DNA of 64,000 bases, taken from Geosiphon pyriformis (taxonomy: Eukaryota; Glomeromycota; Glomeromycetes; Archaeosporales; Geosiphonaceae). A program made the position numbers and the translations under genes. The stretch spans positions 248,001 through 312,000 of the forward strand of contig JAAOMT010000352.1 in assembly GCA_016748015.1 (NCBI GenBank), given 5' to 3'. Below, one piece after another: positions 42,601 through 53,996 of this stretch (positions are counted from its first letter, which is position 1; the number at the start of each line of letters is the position of its first letter). The notes below the pieces were generated by a model, which had not been told where the DNA came from, searched no databases, and was given only the letters and a program-made list of their open reading frames with translations.

Positions 42601-43400
42601 AGGAGTTTTGTGATAGTTAAAAACTTTTTGACAAATTGGCAGTAATATCTTGCCAATTCTAAAAATCTTTGTAACTCTTGAAGGTTGATTAGGGCTGGAA
42701 AATCTTTAACTTTTTGGACCTTGTTTGGGTCGGGTTTGACTCTATCTTTGCAATCATATGTCCTAGAAATTTCAACTTGGTTTTTTCAAAGAAACATTTC
42801 TTGAGATTGAGTTTTAATCCAGCATTTTAAAGGCATTTAAAAATTTGTTGAAAGTACAGTAGATGATCATCAAATGTTTCAGAGAACACATTTGTGTTGT
42901 CTAAGTAAACTATAACTAATTTTCAAAGAATTCTTTTGTACACAACATCCATAAGGTGTTGGAACATGACAGAAGTATTGTAGAGTTCAAAGGGTATTAC
43001 ATTAAACTCAAAGTTTTTATCTTGAGTGGTAAATGCCAATTTTTTTTTATCTTTAAAATTCATTTTGACCTGCCAATATCTGCTGGCTAGGTTTAATAAC
43101 AAGAACCATTTCTTTTTTCCTAGATTGTCCAGGATTTCTTAGATAAGAGGAGTGAGATAACTATCTTCTCGAATGATACTATTTAATTTTCAGTAATCCA
43201 TGCAGAATCGTATCTTTCCATTTTTCTTAGTAATCAAAACTACTAAAAAAGACCAAGGACTTAACAATTCCTTGATTAAGCCATTGTCAAGCATTTGTTG
43301 GACTTCTTTTTTGATAAAATTGTCATTAGATGAGAGTATTTGGTAAGTTTATTGTTTAATAGATCAAGTGTCTCCCATATTAATCTAATGCTTTATAATG
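42601..43400 (-). pseudogene. B4 reverse transcriptase
   Basis: The minus strand gives KIRFCMDYWKLNSIIRED near 43170-43220, WFLLLNLASRYWQVKM near 43060-43110, FNVIPFELYNTSVMFQ near 42960-43010 and VIVYLDNTNVFSETFDDH near 42865-42915, with YLDN at the catalytic site. The thumb reads LINLQELQRFLELARYYCQF. Frame breaks occur after the catalytic strand. Confidence 0.8.
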
Positions 43401-43829
43401 TCAGTGTGTTTAAATTCATTTTCACTGGCAAAAACATTAGCATATTGATTCAAAAGAACTTTGAATTGCATTTGCTGGAAAGTACTCAGGTTTTCCAAAT
43501 GTAGTTTGTTGATTTTTTCTGGCATAAACAGGTAATTTTCTTTTGACAAGTTCTATACTTGTGAGGTAATATCACAAAATAAGAATAGCTATGCAAAATC
43601 TGGAATGGGCTGGAGTTTTTTGGGATGTTAGATGTTCAGTGAGATAGAACCAATGAAAATTCTTTCAGGGATTTCAATTACATCTTCTGTAGAGTTATAA
43701 ATAAGAATTTTGAAGTGTTTATGAGCTTTGACCAGTAGGTATAAGTTAGCAACATTGGCTAGAGAACAGATTTCAAAATTGGCTTCAAATAATAGGGCTT
43801 GATCTTGGATTTTTCGATTTATCTTGAAG

Positions 43830-44310
43830 ATATATTGTCAGTAAGAGGGGATGGAGATAACTGTATCAATGTAGATAAGTTTTACCTGGCCACTATTTTC
43901 TTTCATGAAGTTGATTGGTATGTTTCCTCTTCCACTTAATCCAAATCTTTGAATTCTTCAAGCAGTGAAGCCTAATTCTCTTTGGGTTGTTACCAGGATT
44001 AATTAAGGTATTTTGACTAGGAGTAGAAAGATAGCTTGGGCAATCTTTTTTTGTGATTCTATTTTGTAAAGTTTGTTCGAATTGTTCTGTAGCATTACTA
44101 TAATATTCTCCATGTAACTGACATTGATGATTCCTCCTTTTACATCAATTTTTTTCTTGGCTAGACTAGATTAAAAAACAACTTGTACTATTGTACTAAC
44201 AGAAATTTTTAACACTATCTTAAGATCTATTTTTACAAAAGAATGTGGGACTATAATTATGGGTGATTGTTTGGAGTATTATAAGTCAAAACCAGCATCA
44301 GTGTTATGCG
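43830..44310 (-). pseudogene. B4 dUTPase domain
   Basis: Minus strand. Motif 2 appears as SSLAKKKIDV near 44130-44160. Motif 3 is GGIINVSYMENI near 44100-44130, where the catalytic Asp of IIDA is Asn. Motif 4 is KKIAQAIFLLL near 44030-44060. Motif 5 is RIQRFGLSGRGN near 43925-43960. The position between linker and RT is the same as in B1 and B2. Confidence 0.75.
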
Positions 44311-44347
44311 CTTTTTTGGGGCAGATTTTTTTTTCATTGTTACTATA

Positions 44348-45250
44348 CTATTTTAATTCTAATTCTTTGGATAGGTTGGAATATCCAAGATACTGTTCTG
44401 TTTCAGTATCTTCAGTTGGATCTTGAAATAACATGTCTTTGGTAATTAATTCCTTTTTTACCTTAGGTTCCAGTAGTTCAGTAATCAGATATAGTTTTTT
44501 TGAAGGCAGATTGAACATAATATCACATTTGTTACAGTATTGAAAATGGCAAGAAATCAAACAATAATCATATAGTTTTATGTTTAGGTCAGTTAGCCTT
44601 TGTTTTTGCTCTTCCCTAGTTAGTACCAGGTTTTGGTAATGCTCATGAAAGTATTCTGAATTGTCTTCAATATTGCCAAAAACATCAAAAGTCATAATAT
44701 ATTCGAGTTCTGGAAGGGATAAGAAGTTGTTTTTGATTTCCAGTAATTCTCTGGTTGTAGCACTCTCTGTTTTCACACTCATTATTCTCCAAATCTCATG
44801 TTTATTGTGGAAATACTCATCCAATTATCATAATGCTTATTTTTAGACGTTATTAATTGAAGTTTTTTTTGTATCTAATTATTGATCAAGATAATATATT
44901 GACATGCTTTGTTGCATATTTTTTTTCTGCTGAAAATATTGTTCTATAGTCCTTCATCTGACAGGATCTTACCACAGACAAGACATGATGTATTGTTCTA
45001 TTTGCTTTGTCATTTTGGTTTGCCAAATCTTTCCAATACACAAGGTCTGCAGTAATGTTTGGTGGCAGTTGGCCATTTCTTGTTGTTTCTAATACATGCA
45101 TTCATAAAAGATAACTTTTTTTCACAGTCAACACAAATTAATTTCAGGATTTGATATCATTGACTTCCTTAACTTGGGGCAGAATAGTCTGCAGATGCCA
45201 ATTGTAGTTCTTCTGCTTTTTTTTTTCCCTTTTTTTCTCAAGTTGGTGGT
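44348..45250 (-). pseudogene. B4 CxxC-rich linker
   Basis: The minus strand has CVDCEKKLSFMNAC near 45100-45140, then HYCRPCVLERFGKPK near 45030-45060 and SCLVCG near 44970-44990. The 158-codon open piece 44348-44824 (ATG at 44824) contains LTREEQKQRLTDLNIKLYDY and FQYCNKCDIMFNLPSKKLY, then an acidic end. Three to four of the Cys pairs of B1 and B2 are kept; YDYC replaces CDHC. Confidence 0.6.
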
Positions 45251-46059
45251 GGGGGTAACTCTATTTGGAAATTATTCACTCACAAAACTTGATAGGTTTC
45301 TATGGTTGGTGATAATGTTGTGTCTTTAAATTCAATTAGCAGTTTCTTTGAGCTTTAGACTTTGAAGTATTTACACATAACTGGGACTTGGGCATGTTGT
45401 CTATTAAAGGTGATCTGTAATTCCTGTATGTTCCAGTTAAGAGTGGCATGGACTTTGGCCAACCAGTCGTTTCTAATGAGAACTTGATATTGTGTAACTT
45501 CTATAACCAGGACTTTTGTAGAAATTTGGATTCTGTTGATTTTAAAAAGGAAGTTATCAATTTCTCCAATTGGAGTTTTGGTATTGCCATCTGCAGTAAT
45601 AATTCAAGTAGTTGCAGCATGATTTACTTGGTGATCTAATTGATTCATGAGTTGTTTTGTTATTATACTGTCTGCTAATCTGCTATTGAGAATTAATTTA
45701 ATGTTTATGTTTCCAACTTTAGCATTAGTGTACAGAGCCATAATTGGTTTGTCTTGATTTATGGCAGCTCTACTGAAAAAGCTATTTGTGTTCAGACCAT
45801 CAATGTTAAAGAGAAAGATAGCAGCAAGAGTAGTATCTTCAATGATAGTGGTAGATAGAATAGTATTGTTGATTTGATTTTGCCTCAAAGTGTTAAAAGT
45901 CTCTTTTACATCTTTCCTTTCTAAAAGTGTAAAGCTATAAAAATCTTGGTTTTCAGTAAAACCAAAATATAAGACTTGGTTAGAGTATTTGATTAATGCT
46001 GGTTGAGATAAGGCATTACTATAATTTAGAGATTGTGATAGTACATTGTTAGTCAGCAT
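45251..46059 (-). pseudogene. B4 protease
   Basis: The minus-strand open stretch 45604-46059 holds the Gag-Pol spacer and then DKPIMALYTNAKVGNI and LILNSRLADSIITKQLMNQL, so the catalytic Asp is Asn. The frame continues past a stop as TADGNTKTPIGEIDNFLF and YQVLIRNDWLAKV. Retropepsin family; inactive copy. Confidence 0.75.
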
Positions 46060-47940
46060 CTGACTGCCACTAGGGTTCTACCATTCTTGGTTGTAATCAA
46101 TCACACAATATTTAGGTTGGTTATTAATGAGATTTTGGTACTGGAATGCTGCTTGAACCATTGGCTGCAATGACTGATAGTAGTTCTGAAGTAGTTGCTG
46201 GATATACTGAATTTGTTATGAGTATTGAGACGTTAATATTGAGGTGCAGGGTATTAGAATATTATGTTTTGAGGATATTTTGGTTGCTAATATTGATTTC
46301 CTTAATTTTGGTCTATTACTTTCTTATAGTAGTCCTAGATGATGTGTCCAGATTTCTGGTAATAGTAACATTTGCAGAGATTGGATTTCCAAGATTGTTG
46401 TTGTTGCTGATGATTCTGTTATTGTTGGTATCTGTTGTTATTACTATCTTTTCATTGTGATGGCTGGTAAAGTTCTACAGTATCAGCTAAAAATCCCTCA
46501 ATTTTCTAAGTTAATTTCTCACTTAATTGAATTATTTTTGTGTTAATATCAGATGTTTCATTGATAGCCAGGTTAACGGCTTAAGTATAATTAGCCTTTT
46601 GTTCTGCTGACTTAAAGTTACAAGCAAGAGTAACTGTCTCTTATAGGTTTGTTGAGTGGCAGAATCTTACAAATTGGAGGAGACTGCTTTTTAATTCTTT
46701 GACAAATTAATTAAGAATTTGCACCACAGTATAGTAGTCCCTTTCAATGACCTGGATTTAACAAAAAATTTGGTTAAATTGTTCAAGATAAGTGGTTACT
46801 GCTTTATGATCTTTTTGTTTTATAATATTGAACTGATTTTGTAATTTGATGAGAGTGTTGGAATCATAAAAGTATTACAGAAAGACAAGTTTAAAGGTGG
46901 TAAAATCGGTTGGTTTCTTTGCAAGGCTTTGATACCATGAGTCTGCAGTTCCAGTCAGAAAGAATGGCAACACTTGAATGGCTCTATCATCATCTTAATT
47001 GTTGGCAGTAATGGTTTTCTTGGCTTCTGCGATTCATGTATATGCATTGTCTTCTTTACCAAAAAATTTTTCTTATTTGGCAATATCTTAGTAAGCCATG
47101 ATCTGGTAAATAGATGGAGTTTTACTGATTAATGCTAAGGAGTTTGGTGTTTGCAAGTTAGAGTGTTCTCTTGGTGCTAATTCTGGTTGTTTCTCTTTGT
47201 TAATTTTTCCAATGAGCTGGAGGATAGCTGTTTCTTCAAAAAGAGTAATTGATGATTTGGTCAAGGTTTGGGTTGGTAGTGGTTCCCATGTCAACATATT
47301 TCTATCTGTTTTATTAATTGTTAAGGTAAGATTTTCAAACAATGATCTATATTCTTCTAATGATTTGGTCCAACTGTGTTAACTCCAGAGGTGTAGATTT
47401 CCAGAAGTTTGTGGTGTTTCTAACTGGATTTCTGGGAGTGGGTTGAATACAATTTTACTTTAGGGTGTCTAATAGTATAATGGAGTTTTTAGGGAGAGGA
47501 ACCTTGGTTTTTTGTTGATTGTGGACTTGGCTTGGACAGTTGTGGGGTTGTTGGATTCATTTTTATATTTCTCAGAGTCAAATTCCACTGGTTGTTGTAC
47601 TTGAAAGAATTGTTTTGCCATGTAATATTTAATGTTTGTATTGATTATACACAGAGTTTTAGTGATTGCTTGGGTAGTTATGGCTATTGAGTACCCTAAT
47701 AAGCTTTGATGAATTTGTTCTCCCAGTCTTTCTGTGTTGGTTGTATGGTCTAATAAGCAGTCAATTTTTGCATTGATATAGTTACAAAAATCACTTTCTG
47801 CATAAGCAGTTTCTACTGGTATTCCTAGGTTTTTTTAGAAGTATTGAAATAATGCTTTTCTGTATAGGAAGTGGTCCTTTTTTATTGTTCCAATAGTTAC
47901 CACTTTTGTGAATTTCTGGGGTGCTTTGTTTCTGTAGATT
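46060..47940 (-). pseudogene. B4 gag
   Basis: Minus strand. The capsid region contains IQVLPFFLTGTADSWYQSLA, TTFKLVFLQYFYD and VTTYLEQFNQIF near 46740-46990. The zinc knuckle near 46335-46380 reads CYYYQKSGHI and ends DYY, so two Cys have become Tyr. A Gln-rich stretch precedes it. An upstream open piece, 47088-47342, includes LTWEPLPTQTLTKSSITLFE. Stops throughout. Confidence 0.75.
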
Positions 47941-47945
47941 TATAA

Positions 47946-47962
47946 CCTCATAGGGAGCACCA
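47946..47962 (-). promoter_or_regulatory. B4 primer-binding site
   Basis: Minus-strand TGGTGCTCCCTATGAGG, two bases from the LTR, one difference from the B3 form within the first 14 bases. Confidence 0.7.
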
Positions 47963-47964
47963 AA

Positions 47965-49006
47965 TATTATAGATAAACTTGGTGAGATAAGAAAATAGTA
48001 ATGTTTGGTGCTCTTAAGTATTGGTAATGCATGTTTTGTGTAATTCTGGTGGCTTAATCTTGATTATTAGTCTCTAAATGTTTTATTTTACTGATTGTGA
48101 ATTTATTTGTTAAGTTCTTTGGTTATAAGACATAGAGTTTTGGTTCTTGCTAATTGCAACTTCTTATAAAGATAAGCTTTCTTTTCCAAGCTAACAAGCA
48201 CAGTTGTTAGGATCTGGTGTTGTCTTTTTGTTCTTCTGGTAAGCTATCAAGATAATGTTAATATCTAAAAACCTAAGAGGAGCTTCTCTTTTTTACCAGG
48301 CTATCACGAAGTTTATTTTCAGACAGTTAATTTTATTATGTTGCTGCTCCACATGAGAAAAATAAAGAAAAAAAATAAAAACAAAAGAAAAAAAAATAAA
48401 AAAATAAATAAATTAGTATTGTCAATCATTATAATTAAAAGTAATTGGTCCAAATCATTAATAGTTTGAAGTGGTTATACTAAGAGCATCTGTTCTAAAA
48501 CAAAGATATGAAACAATGGTTAATTCATGTAAATTTCACAAAGTTTGAGAACATGAATTTATGATTCTGATTTCTTAATGATTAATTTATTTTAAAAGAT
48601 GAATATGGAATATAATAAATAATAAAGAGGTATGAATAATTGATTCCTGTTTAGTAGTTCATATCTATCTATCTGTTTTTTTTCTACTTTCTACAACTAC
48701 TTGTTTTTATACATTCTTTTGGTTTTACAGAATTGCTTCTGATTGTTTCATTATTACTAACTATTGCTTTGTTATTTCTGTTATTGCTTTGTTTTTCTAT
48801 GTTATTACTACTTATTCTACATTATAACATGTTATCTAGTGTTATTATGTGTTATTCTGTGTTATCCCATATTGTAATGTATTATTCTGTGCTATTCTAA
48901 GTTATAATGCATTATCTAACATTATTGTGTACTATTCTGTGTTATGTTACGTTCTGGTCATGTTTTTTCATAATTTCAGATCAGTTTTTCTACTTGGGTA
49001 ACCCCA
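47965..49006 (-). repeat. B4 5' LTR
   Basis: About 1042 bases. The inner end reads ATAATA on the minus strand (CA decayed to TA). Shared landmarks with B-alpha: the CTGGTAA/TTACCAG pair near 48236-48300, a run of AAAAT repeats near 48355-48415, and AATTAGTAT then TCAAT after it. The outer part (48700-48960) holds many repeats of GTTATTCTGTGTTAT type, in a place comparable to U3. The outer border TGGGGTTACCC (minus) is set by where LINE sequence begins. Confidence 0.7.
48780..48960 (-). repeat. Short-period repeat in the U3 of the B4 LTR
   Basis: On the plus strand the words TGTTATTCTGTGTTAT, TGTGTACTATTCTGTGTTAT and related forms follow each other with a period near 20 bases over about 180 bases. 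It takes the place of the GAGCAAT array of the B-alpha LTRs. Confidence 0.5.
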
Positions 49007-49193
49007 CTAAAGACAGTTTTTTACTGATTTTTTTTAAAAGAAATGTAGCCAAAATATTTTGTCTAACTGCTTTAATAACAAAGAGATTTTTTCATATTGA
49101 AATTTTATTAGTTACTATAAGAAAAGTAATATTTGCAACTTTTTTACTCTTAGCTCTAGTTGTGATCATAAATTTAGGAGAGAAAGAGTTTTT
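49007..49193 (-). mobile_element. LINE-type element, fragment of the 5' end (copy 4)
   Basis: Matches the leader and first about 50 codons of ORF1 in copy 1 (21105-21300): the minus strand begins AAAAACTCTTTCTC and reaches MITTRAKSKKVANI. It ends where the B4 LTR adjoins. Only the 5' part is kept, the reverse of normal LINE truncation, which fits interruption by B4 with the rest of the LINE outside the window. Its right side joins the A4 integrase. Confidence 0.75.
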
Positions 49194-50110
49194 CTATTGT
49201 GATTTTTTCAAAGAATATTGTTTCAATATTAGTTTTTATTGGTAAAATTGCCATTTATCTATAAAGCAGATAAAAGAGTTCATAACTAGTTATGTCATAA
49301 TTTACAGTCTTATAAATAAACAAGACTAAAGACAGTACTTTGTTCCATAAGTTTTTTTTTCACTGGTTTTGACTAAGATTTCACATAGTGTTCTATTAAA
49401 ATGTTCTACTAAGCTATTTGTTTGAGAATAATAAAAAAAAAGTTTATAATATATTCCTATTTTTCTACAAAATTTTTCAATTAGTATATTGGGAAAAGCT
49501 TTTTTTCTATCAGATAAAAGTTTTTTGAACAGCTATAACAGCAGATAATATCTTTATAAATGAAATTGGCTATGGAAACTGCTGTTTGGTCTGGAGTGGC
49601 TCTTATTTCTACTTACTTTGTAAAATAGTCAATAGCTGTGATAATATATCTGTTGCCATTAAGAGTTATTGTTAAAAGTCTAATAACATCTATACCAATT
49701 TTGTCAAATAGTTGACCAACAGAGATTAGATAGATATCTTTTTTGTGATTGGAGTGTTTTTTTTTTGGCAGATATTACAGATTTTAATATACTTGCAATG
49801 TTTTTTTCCAAGATAGGTCAATAATAGTAAGTTAAAGTTTTCTGAATTGTTTTTGTTTTTTTAAAGTGTTTAGCTAATAAATCAGTGTACATGTTATAAA
49901 TCACAATTTCTTTTTTTTCAAATTTAATGACTCTTTAGGAGTGGTTAAGATCTTTTTTATTTTTTTTATAAAGTTGGTTCTGGTAAATCAAATAAAATTT
50001 TGATTGTTTGTGTAAATATTCTCTTTGTTGTCAAGTGTAGTTCAATAGGTATTGTTTTTTTCCCAAAAATTTTATTAATGCAAAGTAGTTATCTAAGTCT
50101 ATTATTGTGT
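49194..50110 (-). pseudogene. A4 integrase remnant
   Basis: The minus strand starts within the ITIxNYKDI segment and goes up through SYELFYLLYR-like sequence, a DKVLSLVLF segment and an altered VEHFNRTL near 49390. Core pieces such as FDKIGIDVIRLLTIN near 49680-49715 and the zinc module CNICQ near 49770 follow. Stops in most lines. It ends near the DNYFALIKFLGKK start at about 50110. Confidence 0.6.
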
Positions 50111-50219
50111 TTAGTTAAAATAGAATTACTAATAATTAAGTTGGTTTGGTTTGTAAAGATTGATTTATTACTGATAATTTGCTCCTTTGTAATGTTGAAT
50201 GTCATAGTCAAATTTGTCT

Positions 50220-50880
50220 AAGTAAAGTATTCAGTAAGTTATCCTTTTATGTTCCAGTTTCTTTTTGTTGCATAACTAAACCAAAATTTAATAATCTGTT
50301 ATTATTAGAAGTTTTACACCAAGAAAATATTTATCTTAGTAATTAGTAGTCCAAACTACTGCTAAGCATTCTTGTTTAGTAACTAAATAATTCTGTTTTG
50401 TTGGTAAGAGTGTTTTACTTGTATATACTATAATATGTTTCTTGCCATCTTTATTTTTTTATAAGAGAACAGTACCAAGTCCATAGCTAAATACATTAGT
50501 ATAGAGAATAAAAGATTGATTCAGATTAGGTTGCATAAAAATAGGTTCTGTAACCAATTTTTGCTTTAAAGTTTCAAATGTTTTTTGTTAATAAATACAT
50601 TTTTTTTGAGTAGCTGATTAAAAAAAAAAGCAATTTTGGAAAAATTTTTGATGAATTTGTAATAATCGAAGACCAATCTAAGAAAAGAGTGTAGTTTATA
50701 AATATTTATTGATTGTTTAATGTTCTGAACTTTTTCAAATTTGGCTGAATCAAGAATAATTCCATTTTTTGTAATAAGATAACCAAAGAACTGGGTAAAT
50801 TGTTATTTAAAGAAAAATTTGATAGGATTAATTTTAAGATCAGTATTTCTGAGGAGATCAAAAATTTTTTATAGATATTT
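50220..50880 (-). pseudogene. A4 RNase H and RT thumb
   Basis: The minus strand reads FILYTNVFSYGLGTVLL near 50460-50510 (Asp of HTDAS changed to Asn), then MNLQ-type connection and GIILDSAKFEKVQNIKQSIN near 50710-50770. The frame is open for 62 codons at 50706-50894, with ILILKLILSNFSL. It is cut at 50880 by LINE copy 2. Confidence 0.65.
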
Positions 50881-53326
50881 TTTTTTGTTAACATGTAGCC
50901 ATGCTGAATGTTTATTAATTTATGTCTACAAGATTGTAGTACTTTTATAAAACCAGTTTACCCAATAATACAAAAATTACAAGATGCAGTTAATCACAAA
51001 TAAAAAATCTTAACTACACACTAGTACTATCTTTGCTACCTAATGTATTAAACAAATCTAATTCATACATTTTATTCATAATGCTAACAAGTTTATGACT
51101 ATTCTTAATCATACTATTTATCTATTTAGTGGTCTGATTAGGATTGGATTTAATACTAAAAAGCTGATCTTCTTATAAATTCATCATAAGATTAAAGATG
51201 TTATCATAAACAGAATAATTTTTAATATTATCATCATTATTATCATCATCAACCATATCATCATCATCTGATATATCTTCTAAGCAGATTTGTTTACACT
51301 TTTTTTTAAAGTGTGCCATTTTTTTCTGCATTATGAAAGTAACAGCAGCAAAGCTTTTATTTTGCTTAGCCAAAACAGCCACACTTTTCTTTACTGACAT
51401 ATCCACAGCAGGTAAAGTAGACAGCAATTTGGTAACTAATACAACCAAAGTGTTAACAGATTCAATTAAAGATTTTATTAACAAAAAAAGTTTACTAAAA
51501 TGGAATTTCAGAGAAGCCAATCTACATTCAACAGCAATATTGGAAGCAGAAGAGACAACAGACACCATGAGTGTTGTAGTTTTGGAGGAGCCACCAAAAT
51601 TCAAGTTCATATCAACAGCAGCAGCAACAGAAAAAACCACAAAGACAGCAGCTTTGGCATAAAATTTAGAATTAGCAAATGAAAATTTGAAGACTTTGGG
51701 GCCATTAAAAGTGTTGGAAAATAATTTGGGTAGAAAAAAAGTGACATCTTGTAGTCTACAGCCAAATGATTCAAGTCTTGACACTTGTAGCAGTGGCAAT
51801 ATCTAGGAGTTTTTCACTAAATACGGCAACCATACAAGATACCAGTTTTTGATACAGCAATATCCAGAAATTCCAAAGAATCAAAAATAATTACAGCAAA
51901 GCATTAACATTAATATGATTCAGGAAAGCTAGAAATGAAACATGTATGGCCACCAATTTGGAAGACCAAATTACTTATCTCAAAGACAGTACAGCCAAAG
52001 AAAAGATTAACCAACTTAGTTTTAAAAGCATTTCTTGAAGAAATAATTTTATTTTGGTTGACAACAGAGAAAATTTTAATACTGTCTTTCCTAACCAAAA
52101 CAGACCAGTGAATAAGAGCAGCAGCAGCAAAAGAAGTGTCTTTGAATTAAACCACAGCATATTGTCATAAACCAGCAGGCTTTAACTTGACAGAAGTGAC
52201 AATACCAAAAATGTCAAGAACAGCTTTGATGTCATTAAAAGAGATACTCAAGGGTACATTATAAAGTGCAACTGACAAAAGAAAAGAGAAACAGAGGCCA
52301 CACCAGAAGACTGTGCAATCTTAAGAGTAATTAAAAAAACTTCATTACTAATGACCACTTTGGTGGCACTATTTAGACTCTTCTGAGATGCAAATTTCAC
52401 ACAGAACAACTTGACAATATCTTGTAAAACAGACTTAAGCCCAATACAACCAGGCAGTAATTAAAACAAAGAACTGAGCAGGGCTATTTTAATCTTAAAT
52501 ATTGTACCAAACACTAGAGTAGAGGCCACCCATCCAGAGAACCTCTGATAATTATTCACATTTATTCAAGCATCATTACTAACAGTGCCAAAAACTGAAA
52601 AAGAAGTAGTTAATTCTATTTCTATCTGATTGGCCCAATCTTTGAGATCATCTGAAGTGATAAACTGTTTTATTTCTATAACAGATAATGATCTGTTAGA
52701 GAATACTACATCAGATAATACAATCAGTAATTGATCTTGCCTCATTTTAAATAATGTGCTATTGCTGTTGCTATTGTTATCCATATTAGAAAGAGAGCTG
52801 GCTGCTGTTATAAAGATTTTTTCCAAGATTTTATCTGGAGTTTGATGTCACCAAAGCAGTTGCAAATATCTGCTGCTGTTTTTTGGACTTTTTGGCTTTT
52901 TAAGCCATTTGTAAAGTAGTAGTAGTAGTAGTAGTAGTAGTAATGGGAGTAGTAAGGGCAGGAAAGACCAACTTGTTAACTGGTTTGTTATTAAAAATTT
53001 TTGGGCTTTTTGAAATGGTAGAAACAATACTAAGACTAACCCAAGTGTGCTTTTTTGAAAAAACTTTGACAGATAAAGAACTACTAGTCAAAGATAAAGA
53101 AAATAAACCAGAAGCTGCTAAAGACAGCTTTTTACTAATGTTTTTTAGAAAAAATATAGCCAAAACATTTTGTTTAGTTGTTTCAATAACAGAGAGATTC
53201 TTTTATGTTGAAACTTTATTAGTTACTATAGAAAAAATAATGTTTGCAACTTTTTTACTCTTAACTCTTGTTATGGTCATAAAAAATAGAAGAGAAAAAG
53301 TTTTTTTTTTATCTTTGTAGATATTT
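50872..53326 (-). mobile_element. LINE-type element with ORF1 only, copy 2, with target duplications
   Basis: The insert is about 50881-53317 (2437 bases), minus strand, with an A-run at its 3' end (50881 on). TAGATATTT stands at 50872-50880 and 53318-53326, a 9-base target duplication inside the A4 RT. The structure is the same as copy 1: short leader, ORF1, short 3' UTR. No endonuclease or RT. Confidence 0.85.
51014..53280 (-). pseudogene. LINE ORF1, copy 2
   Basis: ATG at 53280, stop at 51014. The length is not a multiple of three, so it has frameshifts. Recognisable parts: the N-terminal FPLKNISKKLSLAASG-type segment with a longer Thr tract from ACT repeats (52918-52942); the RRM-like part near 52010-52270, with only pieces open; and the C-terminal domain 51173-51799 with the YAKAAVFVVF segment, MNLNFGGSSKTTTLM and an Asp-rich tail. 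The knuckle near 51780-51830 lacks a readable CCHC. It ends STSV where copy 1 has STSM. Confidence 0.75.
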
Positions 53327-53971
53327 AAGATATTTATCTTAAGTTTTTGAGTATACTATTATGTCATTCAAATAGACCAAAACAAAGTTTTTTTTTACTG
53401 ATTTAAATACTTTGTCCATTAAGTATTGAAAAAAAGAAGAAGTATTGATAAGACCAAAAAACATAACTGTAAATTTATAAGTGCCATACTTGGTAATGAA
53501 AGCAGTTTTTTTTCTGTTTTCTGGATCCATCTCTACTTGCCAGAATTTAGCAATTAAGTCAATAGTTAAAAAGAAAGCAGCACTATTGAATTTGTCTAAC
53601 ATTGCATCAATTTTGGAAGTGGATATATGTTTTTTTTAATAATGGTATTTAATTGGCAATAATCAACATAAAAGTGTAAGATTCTATTTTTCTTGAATAT
53701 CACTACAACTAGAAATGCCTATTTATTCTTGGTTTTTTGTATGAATTCAAAGTTTTTTGTCTGGTTTATTTTTTTTATTATTGTGGTGATTGGATTAATA
53801 AGGCTTCAAATAGATAGAACAAGTTTTTTGATAGTAATAATATAATGTATTATATGAGTATATCTAAGAGTATCACTTTCTTTTGATATAACTGGGCTAT
53901 TTTTAGCCAGTAGGTTTTTAATGTCCACTTTTCTTTCTTCAGAAAAGAAATCTCTGTTTTTTATTAATAGT
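53327..53971 (-). pseudogene. A4 RT fingers and palm, with linker end
   Basis: The minus-strand open piece 53339-53602 has AAFFLTIDLIAKFWQVEM, FTVMFFGLINTSSFF and VYLNDIIVYSKT; here the first catalytic Asp is Asn and the second is kept. Upstream come FYVDYCQLNTIIKKN and, at 53880-53940, EERKVDIKNLLAKNSPVI of the linker. The A5 LTR follows. Confidence 0.75.
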
Positions 53972-53996
53972 TATTACAGATTGGAATAACAAGCTA

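Larger units (their letters stand above)
40086..49006 (-). mobile_element. Ty3/Gypsy LTR retrotransposon B4, 3'-truncated
   Basis: Minus strand: 5' LTR of its own type, primer-binding site, gag, protease, CxxC linker, dUTPase, RT, RNase H, integrase and the start of the downstream ORF, where A7 adjoins. It is full length up to that point. It abuts a LINE ORF1 fragment at 49007, so B4 most simply inserted in that LINE. It carries stops in all domains. Confidence 0.9.
49194..53971 (-). mobile_element. Ty3/Gypsy LTR retrotransposon A4, middle part, host of other insertions
   Basis: Minus-strand integrase, RNase H, RT and the start of the linker, without LTRs. The left end is cut by LINE copy 4, the right end by the A5 LTR, and RT is split by LINE copy 2. 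It is the outermost element of both nests and is heavily decayed. Confidence 0.85.

Noticed and set aside
48907-49245. A 112-codon plus-strand frame
   Set aside because: It spans the B4 LTR, antisense LINE ORF1 and antisense A4 integrase; a composite without meaning.
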